This document shows, one piece after another, positions 49,088 through 58,533 of a DNA stretch of 64,000 nt (the first letter of the stretch is position 1; each line of letters begins with the position of its first letter). The position numbers and the translations under genes are program-made. This stretch comes from Neocallimastix lanati (nom. inval.). Taxonomy: Eukaryota > Neocallimastigomycota > Neocallimastigomycetes > Neocallimastigales > Neocallimastigaceae. The notes below the pieces were generated by a model. The model was not told where the DNA came from and ran no database searches. It saw nothing but the letters and a program-made list of their open reading frames with translations. The stretch spans positions 471,501 through 535,500 of the forward strand of contig JACVTC010000049.1 of NCBI GenBank assembly GCA_016946835.1, in the 5' to 3' direction.

Positions 49088-49120
49088 TTTAAACTAAATA
49101 ATGGGAGAGGGACAACTCCC
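49088..49120 (+). promoter_or_regulatory. Predicted -1 ribosomal frameshift signal (gag end)
   Basis: TTTAAAC, spacer TAAATAAT that contains the gag stop, hairpin GGGAG-AGGGACAA-CTCCC. Confidence 0.7.
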
Positions 49121-52100
49121 GTTAACCAAACCAAACTTCAAACTTATAATAAAAATAGTATTATTAATGAAGAATATGTAAATTTAACGTACTCTCCCAA
49201 GTTAAAGAATAATACTATGAAAATGAAAAATAATTATAATAATACTAATGATAATAATTTACATAATAATAATAATAATTCATATAATGCTAGTGCAACT
49301 TCAAATAATGATATAATAAATAATGGATATCCTTATAATGATAATTCACATAATTATTATATAAACAATAATTATTTATATGAGAATAATAAAATAAATT
49401 ATACAAACAGTTTATTTGATGATAATCATACAAGTATTGATAATATTTATTCCAATAATAATAATAATAACATAAATAATATAGAATATCTTATTAAGAA
49501 TACTAGTAACGGTTATAAATTAAATAATTATAATCTTAACAACATCTATGAAAATAACACTATTAATAAACAAGTTAATAATGATGTTAATATAATTAAT
49601 ACTTAGAAGAATAATAAAGATGATCAAAGTAACAATGAAATTGATTTAAATAAAATTTCTATAAATGATAATGAAAAGAAAATTAATAATGACCCTGGTT
49701 CAAATATTATAATAATTTTGATAATTACCAAAAGAGGAAATTATCGCTGTTGCCCAAAAGAAAGGTAAAAATAATTCAATAAAAATCTCCCCCATATACC
49801 AAAGAAATAAAGAAAAGCTTATAGATAATCCAGTTCCAATTATTACAAATGCTATGAAGAAAAATACTATTATGAAAAGAAAATTAAATGTTAATAAATT
49901 AGCAACTACAGGAACATCTGATATGATAATAGATGAGGGAGGAAGGAATATCAAACTATCAACAGAAAAAGAAGAAGATAAAGAATTTAAAGAAAATAAA
50001 GATCATAAAAATGTTACTTTTAATGAATCTATTGAAATTTTTGAGGATTCACAAGCACCTAATAATCAAACAATAACTAATAATAATACAAATAAATTAG
50101 AATATTTGGATCTTTCTTATATAAATCAACCAAATATTAGAAATGTAAAAAAGGCGAATAAACTGAATAAAATAAATGAAATACTGAGCAGTAACAAAGA
50201 TGATATACCCATCAATGTTAAAAGTTATTCCAAGCCGGAGAAACACATAAAAATGATGGAAGATTTTAATGAATTTAAAAATAAAGACTTTATTAAAGAA
50301 GTAGCATCTACCGAGGTCATAACGAAGTTAGTATATTTGTTAGATCTCTAACTTCTGCCGAACGTAATTATCCTATCTACGATAAAGAACTTTTAGCTAT
50401 CGTAGAAGCACTTGAACAATGGAGGCATTTATTAAAGGAATCTCTACTCCTTTCACAATTTTCTCTGACCATCGGAATCTCTTATATCAAAAGAAACCAG
50501 AGAAAATGACTCAACGCTTGGTTCGCTGGGCCCTTTTCCTTTCTGAATTCAATTTTAAAATTGTTTATCGTGCTGGTTCCGCTAATGGTAAACCTGATGC
50601 TCTTTCCCGTCGGCCTGACTATGCCTCAGAAAACGATAATCTTTCCTCTTGTGATGTTCCATTCACTGTTCTTCGTCCAGAAAACTTCTGTGCTATTACT
50701 TCTTTTGTTTCTTCACTCAATGATCAAATTTTAAATGAATGAAAAAATGATGAATTTTATTCTGACATTTGTAATGAATTAAATTCAGATGATTCCAACA
50801 ATTCCAGATTAAAAAACTTTTCTATTAGTAATAGTTTTCATATGTTTAAAAATAAAATCTATGTTCCTCCAAAATGTCGTTCTACCGTTCTTAACATCTA
50901 CCATGATTCTCCCTCAGCTGGTCATTATGGAATTAAGAAGACTTCTTCTCTAATATATCGTGACTTTTGGTGGCCTTCTCTTTACTCTGATGTTAAAAAT
51001 TACATTCATTCTAGTGATACTTGTTCGCGTTCAAAAGATTTTAAACATAAACCCTATGGTTTTCTCCAACCTCTCGTAATTCCTTCAAAACTTTGGTCTT
51101 CTCTTTCTATGGACTTTATTAAAGACCTTCCATTATCTAATGGTTTTACTTGCATTTTTGTAGTGATTGACCGCTTTACTAAAATGGGTCATTTTATTCC
51201 TTTCCCAAAAATTCCTTCTGCTATTGATACTGACACCTCTTTTATGAACAATATTTTTCGCCTTCATGGACTTCCTTCTGAAATTATTTCTGATAGAGGC
51301 ACCCAATTCACCTCTAAAATTTGATCTGCTCTTTGTAAATCTTTTCGAATAGACATGAAATTTGTTTCTCCTTTTCACCATCAAACCAACGGTTTAACGG
51401 AGAGGATAAACTCCGTTATCAAACAATATCTAAGATGCTAATTTTGGTGGCTCTGACTGGTCAAAATATTTATTCCTTGCAGAATTTAGTTATAATAATG
51501 CAGTACAAGAATCAATTAAACATTCCCCATTTTTTGCAAATTATGGCTACAATCCAAGACATTCACCTGCAATTCCTAGTAGTTCAAATGTACCATGAGC
51601 TGATGAAGTAATAAAAGATTTTTCAGAATTAGCCAAAGAACTAAAAGAAAACTTAAAGAAAGCAAGTAAGAAACAAGAACAATTTGCAAATAAGCATCGA
51701 TCTGATGCACCAAATTTTAAACTTGGTGATAAAGTATGGTTGAACAGCTCACTTGTAATATATGAAGGTAATAAAAAATTAATAACTAGAAAACTTGGAC
51801 CTTTTAAAATTATCAAGAAAATCTCACCTGTATCGTACCAATTAGAATTACCAAACAACTTAAAAATACACTCTGTGATTCATGTATCCGAACTTGAACC
51901 CTATTATGAAGATAACTTTGGTAGAAAACAAGAACCACCACCACCAATAAGTATAAATGAAGAAGAAGAATTTAAAGTAGAGGAAATTCTTGATGCATGA
52001 AAACATTATGGAAAAACACAATATCTTATAAAATGGAAAGGCTATCCATTATCCGATGCATCCTGGGAACCCGAAAGCAATCTTAACTGTCCAGAACTTA

Positions 52101-52423
52101 TTAAAAAATTCAATGAAAATAAATAATTATACATTATATTTTTTTTTACTATTATCAATATTATTATCATTTATAGTTTAATATTTTTATTTTATACAAA
52201 AAAAAGAAAAATGTATCTTAGATAGTTCCTTTTTACATACTATATTTATAAATCTAAATATTTCATGTATTTTATTATTAACATGTATTTGAAAATTTAC
52301 TCATGTATAATTCTTTGATTAAAAATTTATTTGATATTATTAATATAGATTAGTTTTTATTATTTTAAAAATAATTTAAATTTAAGATTCGTCTGGTATC
52401 CGAATCCTTGAGGAGGACCATGT

Positions 52424-53397
52424 TGTAAAATATTTAATAATTTGAATACGTATTTAAATGTAATGTAATGTAAATTATTGTGGATAAAAATGTTTTCCAA
52501 ATTTTTAATATAAATTTAGATGTATTCCAAATTATTAATTTAAATAATTTTCTCAAAAATTAATGACATAATTATTTGGAGAATTTACGTAACAATTACT
52601 CAGTTTGAATCACGAAACTTCATAAATTAAAAAATAATTAGTCATTAATTAGTTAAATTAAAATAATTAAAGAAATATTGCCTTTTCCGTTTGTTTACAA
52701 AAACTTGCCGTTTTGTTTACTTGTCTTTTAAATTATAGAAATTCTAAAAATAAAAATAGCAAGTTGTGGTTTAGTAAATTGGTTTTCACTACTTGGCAAA
52801 ATTTAAATTAAATATATGGATAGAATATATTTAATCATATAATTAATGAATTAAACTCTAAATTTTCTTAATAGAAAATTTTAGAAAAATTAGGTAGTTT
52901 TAAATAGGATTTATATTAAAATAATTCATAACATTTCATGTAATTTATTATATAATGTAATTGATAATATAAAATAATATTTTTATGTAATTTATTAAAA
53001 TTTATTTTGATTTAAAACTTTATTTTGAAAAAGTATAAAAAGAGTTAATTTTTCAACTATTGAACGATAGTTGGAAAATCGTATAGTAATAGGTAAATTT
53101 AAAATCATTATTAGTTTCGTAACTATTATTAGAATAGTTATTTTCTTATAAAACAATTTTATTATAGTTTGTAAAATCTTAACTGCTAGTGGGAATTCCG
53201 GAAAGGACCCTGCGTTACCCAGTTAAGTGGTTGTTGAATAATTAATAAATAAGGTAAATAAATAAAAGAAATTAAAAAAAAAAAAAAAATAATTAATTAA
53301 TTAATTAATAGAGGTTTAGAATATAGTGTTATTTGTGTAGTAAAGTTAGTGTATAGAATAGCCACAAACCTAGACTTAATAAGTATTTTATTTTACA
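52424..53397 (+). mobile_element. Solo LTR with CATGT target duplication
   Basis: Bounded by TGTAAAATATTTAAT and TATTTTACA (inverted ends TGTAAAAT/ATTTTACA), 974 bp, flanked directly by CATGT at 52419-52423 and 53398-53402. It has a TATA-like AAGTATAAAAAG near 53030. Two hairpins are kept in its second copy at 61497-63012: AACTAT-TGAACG-ATAGTT, and CTTAACTG ... CAGTTAAG enclosing a GC-rich loop (about 53179-53227). It landed a few bases beyond the purine tract of the preceding element. Confidence 0.85.
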
Positions 53398-53415
53398 CAT
53401 GTAACGAATACTAAA

Positions 53416-54532
53416 TGTAAGAAACTTAGATAAATTTATTATAAAATTTATCTATCTTTCTTATTTAATACATTAATTTAATACATTAAATTATTGTATT
53501 TATTTTAACCAATAATATTTAATTATTAATTTATATATATTTGATTCTCTTGAGTTCTCTTCGAGAAATCAAGAGTTATTATTCTAGAATTTTTATAATA
53601 AATAATAATTAAAATAAAATAATTAATTAATAAACAAAACCCCTTTTAATAAAACATATTATATAAATATTTGTGTCTTTTATCCCTTTTGTGTTATTGT
53701 TTATTATAAACTTTCTATAATAAACTCTATCTTATATTTAAGTTAAGTATAATTATTTATTTATATTATTTTATATTTATTTAATTATATTTAATTTTAT
53801 TTTCTCAAATTAATGTTAATTAGCAATAATTAATGTTAATTTATATGTCAAAGTTTTGTGATAATTTGGTCTTAACGATTAGGTCAAGATGCCAAATTAT
53901 AGTAATTAATTAATAATTTAATTTTACTCTTATTTAAAACATATTGTTATTAGTAAATTTTATAAATAAGTTTTTATTTGAAATATAAATTTTATTTAAT
54001 ATTAATAATATTTTATTACATTATTATTTTATATAATTATTACTATAATTTAAATTACAATAATCCTACAAAGGATTAATCAAAAGATTTAAACATGTAT
54101 TTATATAAAATAATTAATTATTAAAATATTAATTATTAATATGAATACGTAATATAATATAAGTTTGATATTGATAATATAAAGTAAGATAATAATATAA
54201 ATGTTTAATATAAATAAAATATAAGAATCTAATATAACTAAATATTATATTTTATAATTAAAATATAATATGTAGAAATTAATTTAATATGACAATCACG
54301 TGTTTACATTATTTAATATATATTAATTTCAATATGTTAATAATATTTAGTCAATTAGTTGGCCTAGACTATTTCCTAAATATTTTAATAATAATTATTA
54401 TACTATTAATTATTAATATTGAAATTCAAATAACTGAATTATTGAAATTGAAATTGAATTGAAATTCAGTTATTATCTTAACGTTGTAGTTAAGAAATTA
54501 TTTATAATTAATTTTATAAGTAATTTCTTACA
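53416..54532 (-). mobile_element. Solo LTR, minus strand, relative of 44808-46734
   Basis: Plus-strand ends TGTAAGAAACTTAG and AATTTCTTACA. The interior 53860-54490 is the reverse complement of parts of 44850-45850, including the phrase TTGAAATTGAATTGAAATTC. The hairpin CTCTTGAGTTCTC ... GAGAAATCAAGAG (about 53545) is the inverted version of the one at 43384. Flanks CTAAA/ATAAA are a possible diverged 5-bp duplication. Confidence 0.65.
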
Positions 54533-54538
54533 ATAAAA

Positions 54539-54995
54539 TGGTACAGAATTGAAGATTATTAAAAAAAAAATAATATATTCTAATAATTAAAAATCTAATT
54601 TTTCACTAACAAAATAAATATTATTTTAACTATTCTAATATAAATAACTTAAATAAATATTTTAATAAAATTTATCTCTAAATTAAAACTAAATTACCAA
54701 ACAAGCTAAATATTTAAACTAACCAAAATTATTTTTATCCTTAACTATAATAAAACACAAAAACAAAACTAATTAATTTAACTAGAGAACAATTTAATTT
54801 CGTTTAATTATTTATTTAATTATTTATTAATACAAATATTAAATATTTACTATTTCATTCTAGAAAGATTAAAAGAAAAATATAAAAATAAAGTTGAAAG
54901 AAGAGGAAGAACTAAAGTATTGTTTTACTTTGTTCTTTTTATATCTTTAAAACATTTATTTGATTGGAGTAAAAATAAAAATATAAATTAATAAA
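54539..54995 (-). repeat. LTR, copy 2 of the family at 41959
   Basis: Starts TGGTACAGAATTGAAGATTA and keeps AGAACTAAAGTATTGTTTTA and TTTATTTGATTGGAGT; on the minus strand it has TATAAAAAGAACAAAG as a TATA box. It abuts the solo LTR ending at 54532. Confidence 0.55.
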
Positions 54996-55139
54996 CTAGT
55001 TGGAGTGTTCACTATTCTTTCAAGCTATTAATCCCTTTCGTTTATCTTTACTTAAATAAAAAAATATATATATACAATTATTTACAAGAAAAATTATTAA
55101 TATAGCAATTAAAAATATTTAAAAACACAAAAATTAATA

Positions 55140-55172
<33 letters not shown>

Positions 55173-55299
55173 TTTGTTATCGATTATTATTACAATATTC
55201 ACAATTACAATTACAATTATTATTAAGTTTATATAATTACAACTTAAAAAAAACAAATAAACTTAATTAAAAACAAGGTAAATTAACAAACCTAATACA

Positions 55300-55625
55300 A
55301 CTTGAAAAACCGCTATCTATTACAAATGCCGACCACGCAGAGGGACCTTAGTATTTCGGTATACTAAGTGAATTTAACCTGAGTTCAGTATGTGGACACC
55401 CAAACCGTGTTGAACGTATAATGGGAGGCTTATAAGTTAATTTCTGCTTCCCAACAGTATTTAACTTTATATCTGGCCGGTGGCTAATATGTTTCAGTAT
55501 TAACCCCTTCCACAAATACTTAATTAAACCACTCGCAATTATAACAAAAAATTATAACTGCTATCTTACGCAGTATCCCAGTATATAGTTTTATTTGGAG
55601 CACGCGAAGACCAAATAAAACTGAT
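55300..55625. ncRNA. Structured GC-richer block (candidate RNA element)
   Basis: Three separate stems are visible. They are CTTAGTAT-TTCGGT-ATACTAAG (about 55351-55373), TGGGAGGC ... GCTTCCCA with one G-T pair (about 55421-55453), and GTTTTATTTGG ... CCAAATAAAAC, 11 perfect pairs (about 55589-55622). No open frame. It could be a leader RNA structure of the minus-strand element, a ribozyme-like fold or a decayed SINE; I found no hammerhead core. A CAACAACCA array follows (55641-55682). Confidence 0.35.
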
Positions 55626-55729
55626 GTTAATTTTTGTAACAACTAAAACAACAACAACCACAACAACCACAACAACCACAACACAAAAACCGATAACAAT
55701 AAAAAATTGATGATGATTATAAAAGTGTG

Positions 55730-55771
<42 letters not shown>

Positions 55772-55935
55772 AATTTAGTTTAATTTAATTCTATTAAATT
55801 TAATTTAAAAAAAATTTTTTCTAATAATTCTAAAAAAATAAATTCTAGTAGTTCCAAATTCCTTATTCTTCCTTTTCTTCCTGGTCTTCTTCTTTTTGGT
55901 CTTCTTCTTCTTCTTCTTCTTCTTCTTCTTCTTCC

Positions 55936-55950
55936 CCGATATCTCCACCA
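55936..55950 (-). promoter_or_regulatory. Primer-binding site, minus strand
   Basis: Reverse complement of CCGATATCTCCACCA. It matches 57453-57467 base for base. Confidence 0.6.
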
Positions 55951-56889
55951 ATTTTGGTAGACTCGGGGTTGATACGTATAGATTTAAAATCAAGCAGGGG
56001 GGACGGGTATTACCCTGCTTTGATTTTAAATAAAAAAAAATTCTTTTTATTAAAAGTTATTTATTATTTATTAATATAAAAATTTATTTTTTTTTTAAAG
56101 TACACATATTTAATTTTTAAGAAATTGTTACAATATTTATATTTTTTTATAAATTTAAAGTATAATTAGTTGTTTATAATTTAAGTAATTTTATAGAATT
56201 ATTGAATTAATTTTATATCAATAATTCATTTTTGTTTTAATTTTTATAAATATAATAATATAATATTCAAATATAATTTAATTAAAATAATTATAAAATA
56301 AATATATAGAAAATAGTTTTTACTATTTTCTTTGATATTTTTAAGTTAAATAAATTGTTTTTAAAGATTAATATAATAAATTTAATAATCTTTAATTATT
56401 TTAAATAATACTTGTAATTATTTTCAAAAATAAAATAAAATTTTTATAGTATTTAATTAATAAATTTGATAATATTTAGATAATAAAATTTTATAATAAT
56501 TAATAATTTTTTAATAATTTTTTAATAATAAATTTAATTAATAATCTTAATAATTTTATAATAATATTTAATAGTTATAATAAATAAATTTTTATAATAA
56601 TATTTAATAATTTTAATAATATTATAATATTAATAATTTGTAATAATTTTTAGAATAATATATAATTAATAATTTTAATAATTTAGTATCTTAAAAGTAT
56701 AATTTTAATATTTACAATTGTATTTTAATATATACATATATTTAATAATATAACAATAAGGTAATTAATTAAAATTGATTTACATTATTTACAAGTTAAA
56801 ATTAATTTATATCAGAATAAATTAAATTTTATTATTAAGTTTAGGTTATCAAGAATATAGGAAAGTACAATTTAGTAAAGAATTATTAA

Positions 56890-57450
56890 TGATATAAAAT
56901 GAAATATTCGAACCTTAATTAATATAAAATTAGTTTTATTATTCAAACATAAATTAATGACATAAATCAAATTTAAATCTAATGATTTTACAACAATTTC
57001 AATATGTGGCTTGATTTTATATATTAATTATATATTTAATTAATAATAAATTTTATAGCATAAATCAATGTTTTAATTATATTCTTATCATTTTATATTT
57101 ATATTTATATAGTTATTAAATATTTCCTTAAATAATAATTATTAATAGTTTATTCTAATCACAGGAACAATTAATTAAATAGTTAATTATAACTAAATAA
57201 CATAAAAATAAAGCATTTCTCTGAATTAAGAGAATAGCTGGGCTGTAGTCGTCGTTGTTAAGTAAAAGTTAAGATTAAAAGTTATATTATGTTAAGTTAG
57301 TTTGTAATTAAAAGAATAAGAAAGTTGTTAAATAGTCTTTTTAAATATATGTAGTTTCTATATAAAATTAAATAAATAAATAAATAATAAATTAATAAAT
57401 TTAATAAATAAATCCCACAAAAGTACATCGAACTTTTGAGTTGTATATCA
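56890..57450 (+). repeat. 5' LTR of the young element
   Basis: 561 bp, TGATATA ... TATATCA. I see one base difference from the 3' LTR (60908-61468), so insertion is recent. A TATA-like CTATATAAAATT lies about 90 bp before its end. Preceded by TTAA (56886-56889). Confidence 0.95.
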
Positions 57451-57452
57451 TT

Positions 57453-57467
57453 TGGTGGAGATATCGG
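57453..57467 (+). promoter_or_regulatory. Primer-binding site
   Basis: TGGTGGAGATATCGG, two bases after the 5' LTR; complementary to a tRNA ending CCGATATCTCCACCA. Flanking CCCACAAAAG (about 57414) and CTCTTGTGGG (about 57468) can pair, placing it in a stem-loop. Confidence 0.75.
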
Positions 57468-57546
57468 CTCTTGTGGGAGGAAAAATATATTTATTAAATT
57501 TTAATATTATTTTTTTTAAAATAATATAAAATAAAATAAAATATAA

Positions 57547-57592
<46 letters not shown>

Positions 57593-57646
57593 TTTTCGAT
57601 TAAAGAATTTTTCAGTCAATTAGAAAATAGAATTAAAGTTAAAAAT

Positions 57647-58513
57647 ATGACTGAAGAATTAATTAAAAATCAAAATAAACTAATGCAATTCCAATGCATT
57701 CAAGTCCTTTCAGATTCAAATAAGGATGTTGATGCTTGGTATAACCAGATGAAGGCTTGGATCACTCTTTACCAAATTACTGATGAAAAAGAAATTTTTA
57801 ATAATTGCAAATTTAAAGTGATTGGTAAAAGTATCCATTGTCTTAATGCATTAGTAACTAAAGATGTGCATAATAACATTGTTTATCCATCTTTAGAAGA
57901 AATACGTGATGCTCTTCTAGAATTTCATGACCTATATATGGATCCAGAAGACATCATTGACAAACTTAAAAATATGGCAATATCTACTAGAGGAAATATA
58001 AAGGAATTTAATAAAGAATATAAAGAATTATATAATAAACTCGATGAAGATGATCGTAGATGCATTTCTGTTTCTGATTATTTGAAGTCAATTTTTAACA
58101 AGAAAGAAGCATGGAAAGGTGTAAAACTTGCGGGAAAAAGAATTAGTCTAGCAAAAGCTTTTTCTACAGCCGAATTAATTGATGAAGTTGAAAATGAATG
58201 TGGAAAAAGAACTAGTAACTCTAATGGAAATTCTTCTTACAACCAAAAATTTAATTCACATAATAACAAAATTTTTAATAATAAACCAGTCACTCACGAA
58301 TCACGTGATAATAATTTCAAAAATAATAATTTGAATAATGATGGAAATAAAGGTAAATATAGAGTCCAGATGTGCTATTTTTGTAATGAAGAAGGTCATA
58401 AGAAATACAATTGTCCAAAATTTAATCATTTTGAATATTTGAAATACCAAAGAATGTTAAATGAAGAATCAAGTGGTTCTACTAATGTCTCAAACGAACG
58501 TTTAAACTACTAA
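57647..58513 (+). CDS. Gag of the young element
   Basis: First ATG after a 40-base poly-A leader (57550-57589). It gives 288 residues: an alpha-helical capsid-type region with the phrase DVDAWYNQMKAWITLY, a KKEAWKGVKLAGKRISLAKA stretch, an Asn-rich hinge, and a perfect CCHC zinc knuckle, CYFCNEEGHKKYNC (about 58374-58415), for RNA binding. The capsid part has counterparts in the gag pieces at 36.3 and 40.7-41.0 kb. It ends at TAA 58511-58513 inside the frameshift signal. Confidence 0.85.
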   Translation: MTEELIKNQNKLMQFQCIQVLSDSNKDVDAWYNQMKAWITLYQITDEKEIFNNCKFKVIGKSIHCLNALVTKDVHNNIVYPSLEEIRDALLEFHDLYMDPEDIIDKLKNMAISTRGNIKEFNKEYKELYNKLDEDDRRCISVSDYLKSIFNKKEAWKGVKLAGKRISLAKAFSTAELIDEVENECGKRTSNSNGNSSYNQKFNSHNNKIFNNKPVTHESRDNNFKNNNLNNDGNKGKYRVQMCYFCNEEGHKKYNCPKFNHFEYLKYQRMLNEESSGSTNVSNERLNY

Positions 58514-58533
58514 GAGGGAGTGAACGTTCTCCC
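58501..58533 (+). promoter_or_regulatory. Predicted -1 ribosomal frameshift signal
   Basis: TTTAAAC (58501-58507) in the correct phase, T TTA AAC in the gag frame. An 8-base spacer containing the gag TAA and a GGGAG-TGAACGTT-CTCCC hairpin (58516-58533) follow. The downstream frame is open in phase -1 across this point. Confidence 0.8.

Larger units (their letters stand above)
48012..52423 (+). mobile_element. Composite Ty3/gypsy element: lineage-A gag half, chromovirus 3' half
   Basis: The 5' half (48526 to about 50330) is lineage A. Gag begins MADASKIRRDLPYLANYGKD, resembling the gag at 40.7-41.0 kb (CTTRNNVKRFPSYKEIQRAI); it is followed by the frameshift signal and an Asn/Lys-rich linker. 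From about 50340 the sequence changes character, with C-rich codons and chromovirus protein parts. These are RNase H (TDHKP-like box FSDHRNLLYQKKPEK), the integrase zinc finger (GHYGIKKT ... CSRSK), the catalytic core (SMDFIKDLP, ISDRGTQF, HQTNGLTERI) and a GPF/Y module (LGPFKIIKKI). A chromodomain ([20 protein letters not shown], about 52024-52085) comes last. Protease and RT are not found between the halves. A purine-rich GAGGAGGACC precedes the 3' boundary. Broken more than six times. Confidence 0.8.
54996..56889 (-). mobile_element. Leader and LTR end of a minus-strand LTR element
   Basis: A primer-binding site on the minus strand (55950-55936, TGGTGGAGATATCGG) is identical over 15 bases to the one of the element at 56890-61468. 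The LTR would lie to its right, starting near 55955 (GGTAGACTCGGGGTTG) and including a 17-bp-stem hairpin (55981-56028). Its far end is hidden in AT-rich sequence before 56890. To the left are a purine-rich GAAGAAGAA leader (55860-55935), A/T runs and the structured block 55300-55625. No coding part is recognised. Confidence 0.5.

Noticed and set aside
55580-55660. Hammerhead ribozyme (CTGATG near 55623)
   Set aside because: The required GAAA box and flanking helices are not present at suitable spacing.
55805-55993. Lys-rich minus-strand protein
   Set aside because: It runs through a GAAGAAGAA leader and a primer-binding site of an LTR element.
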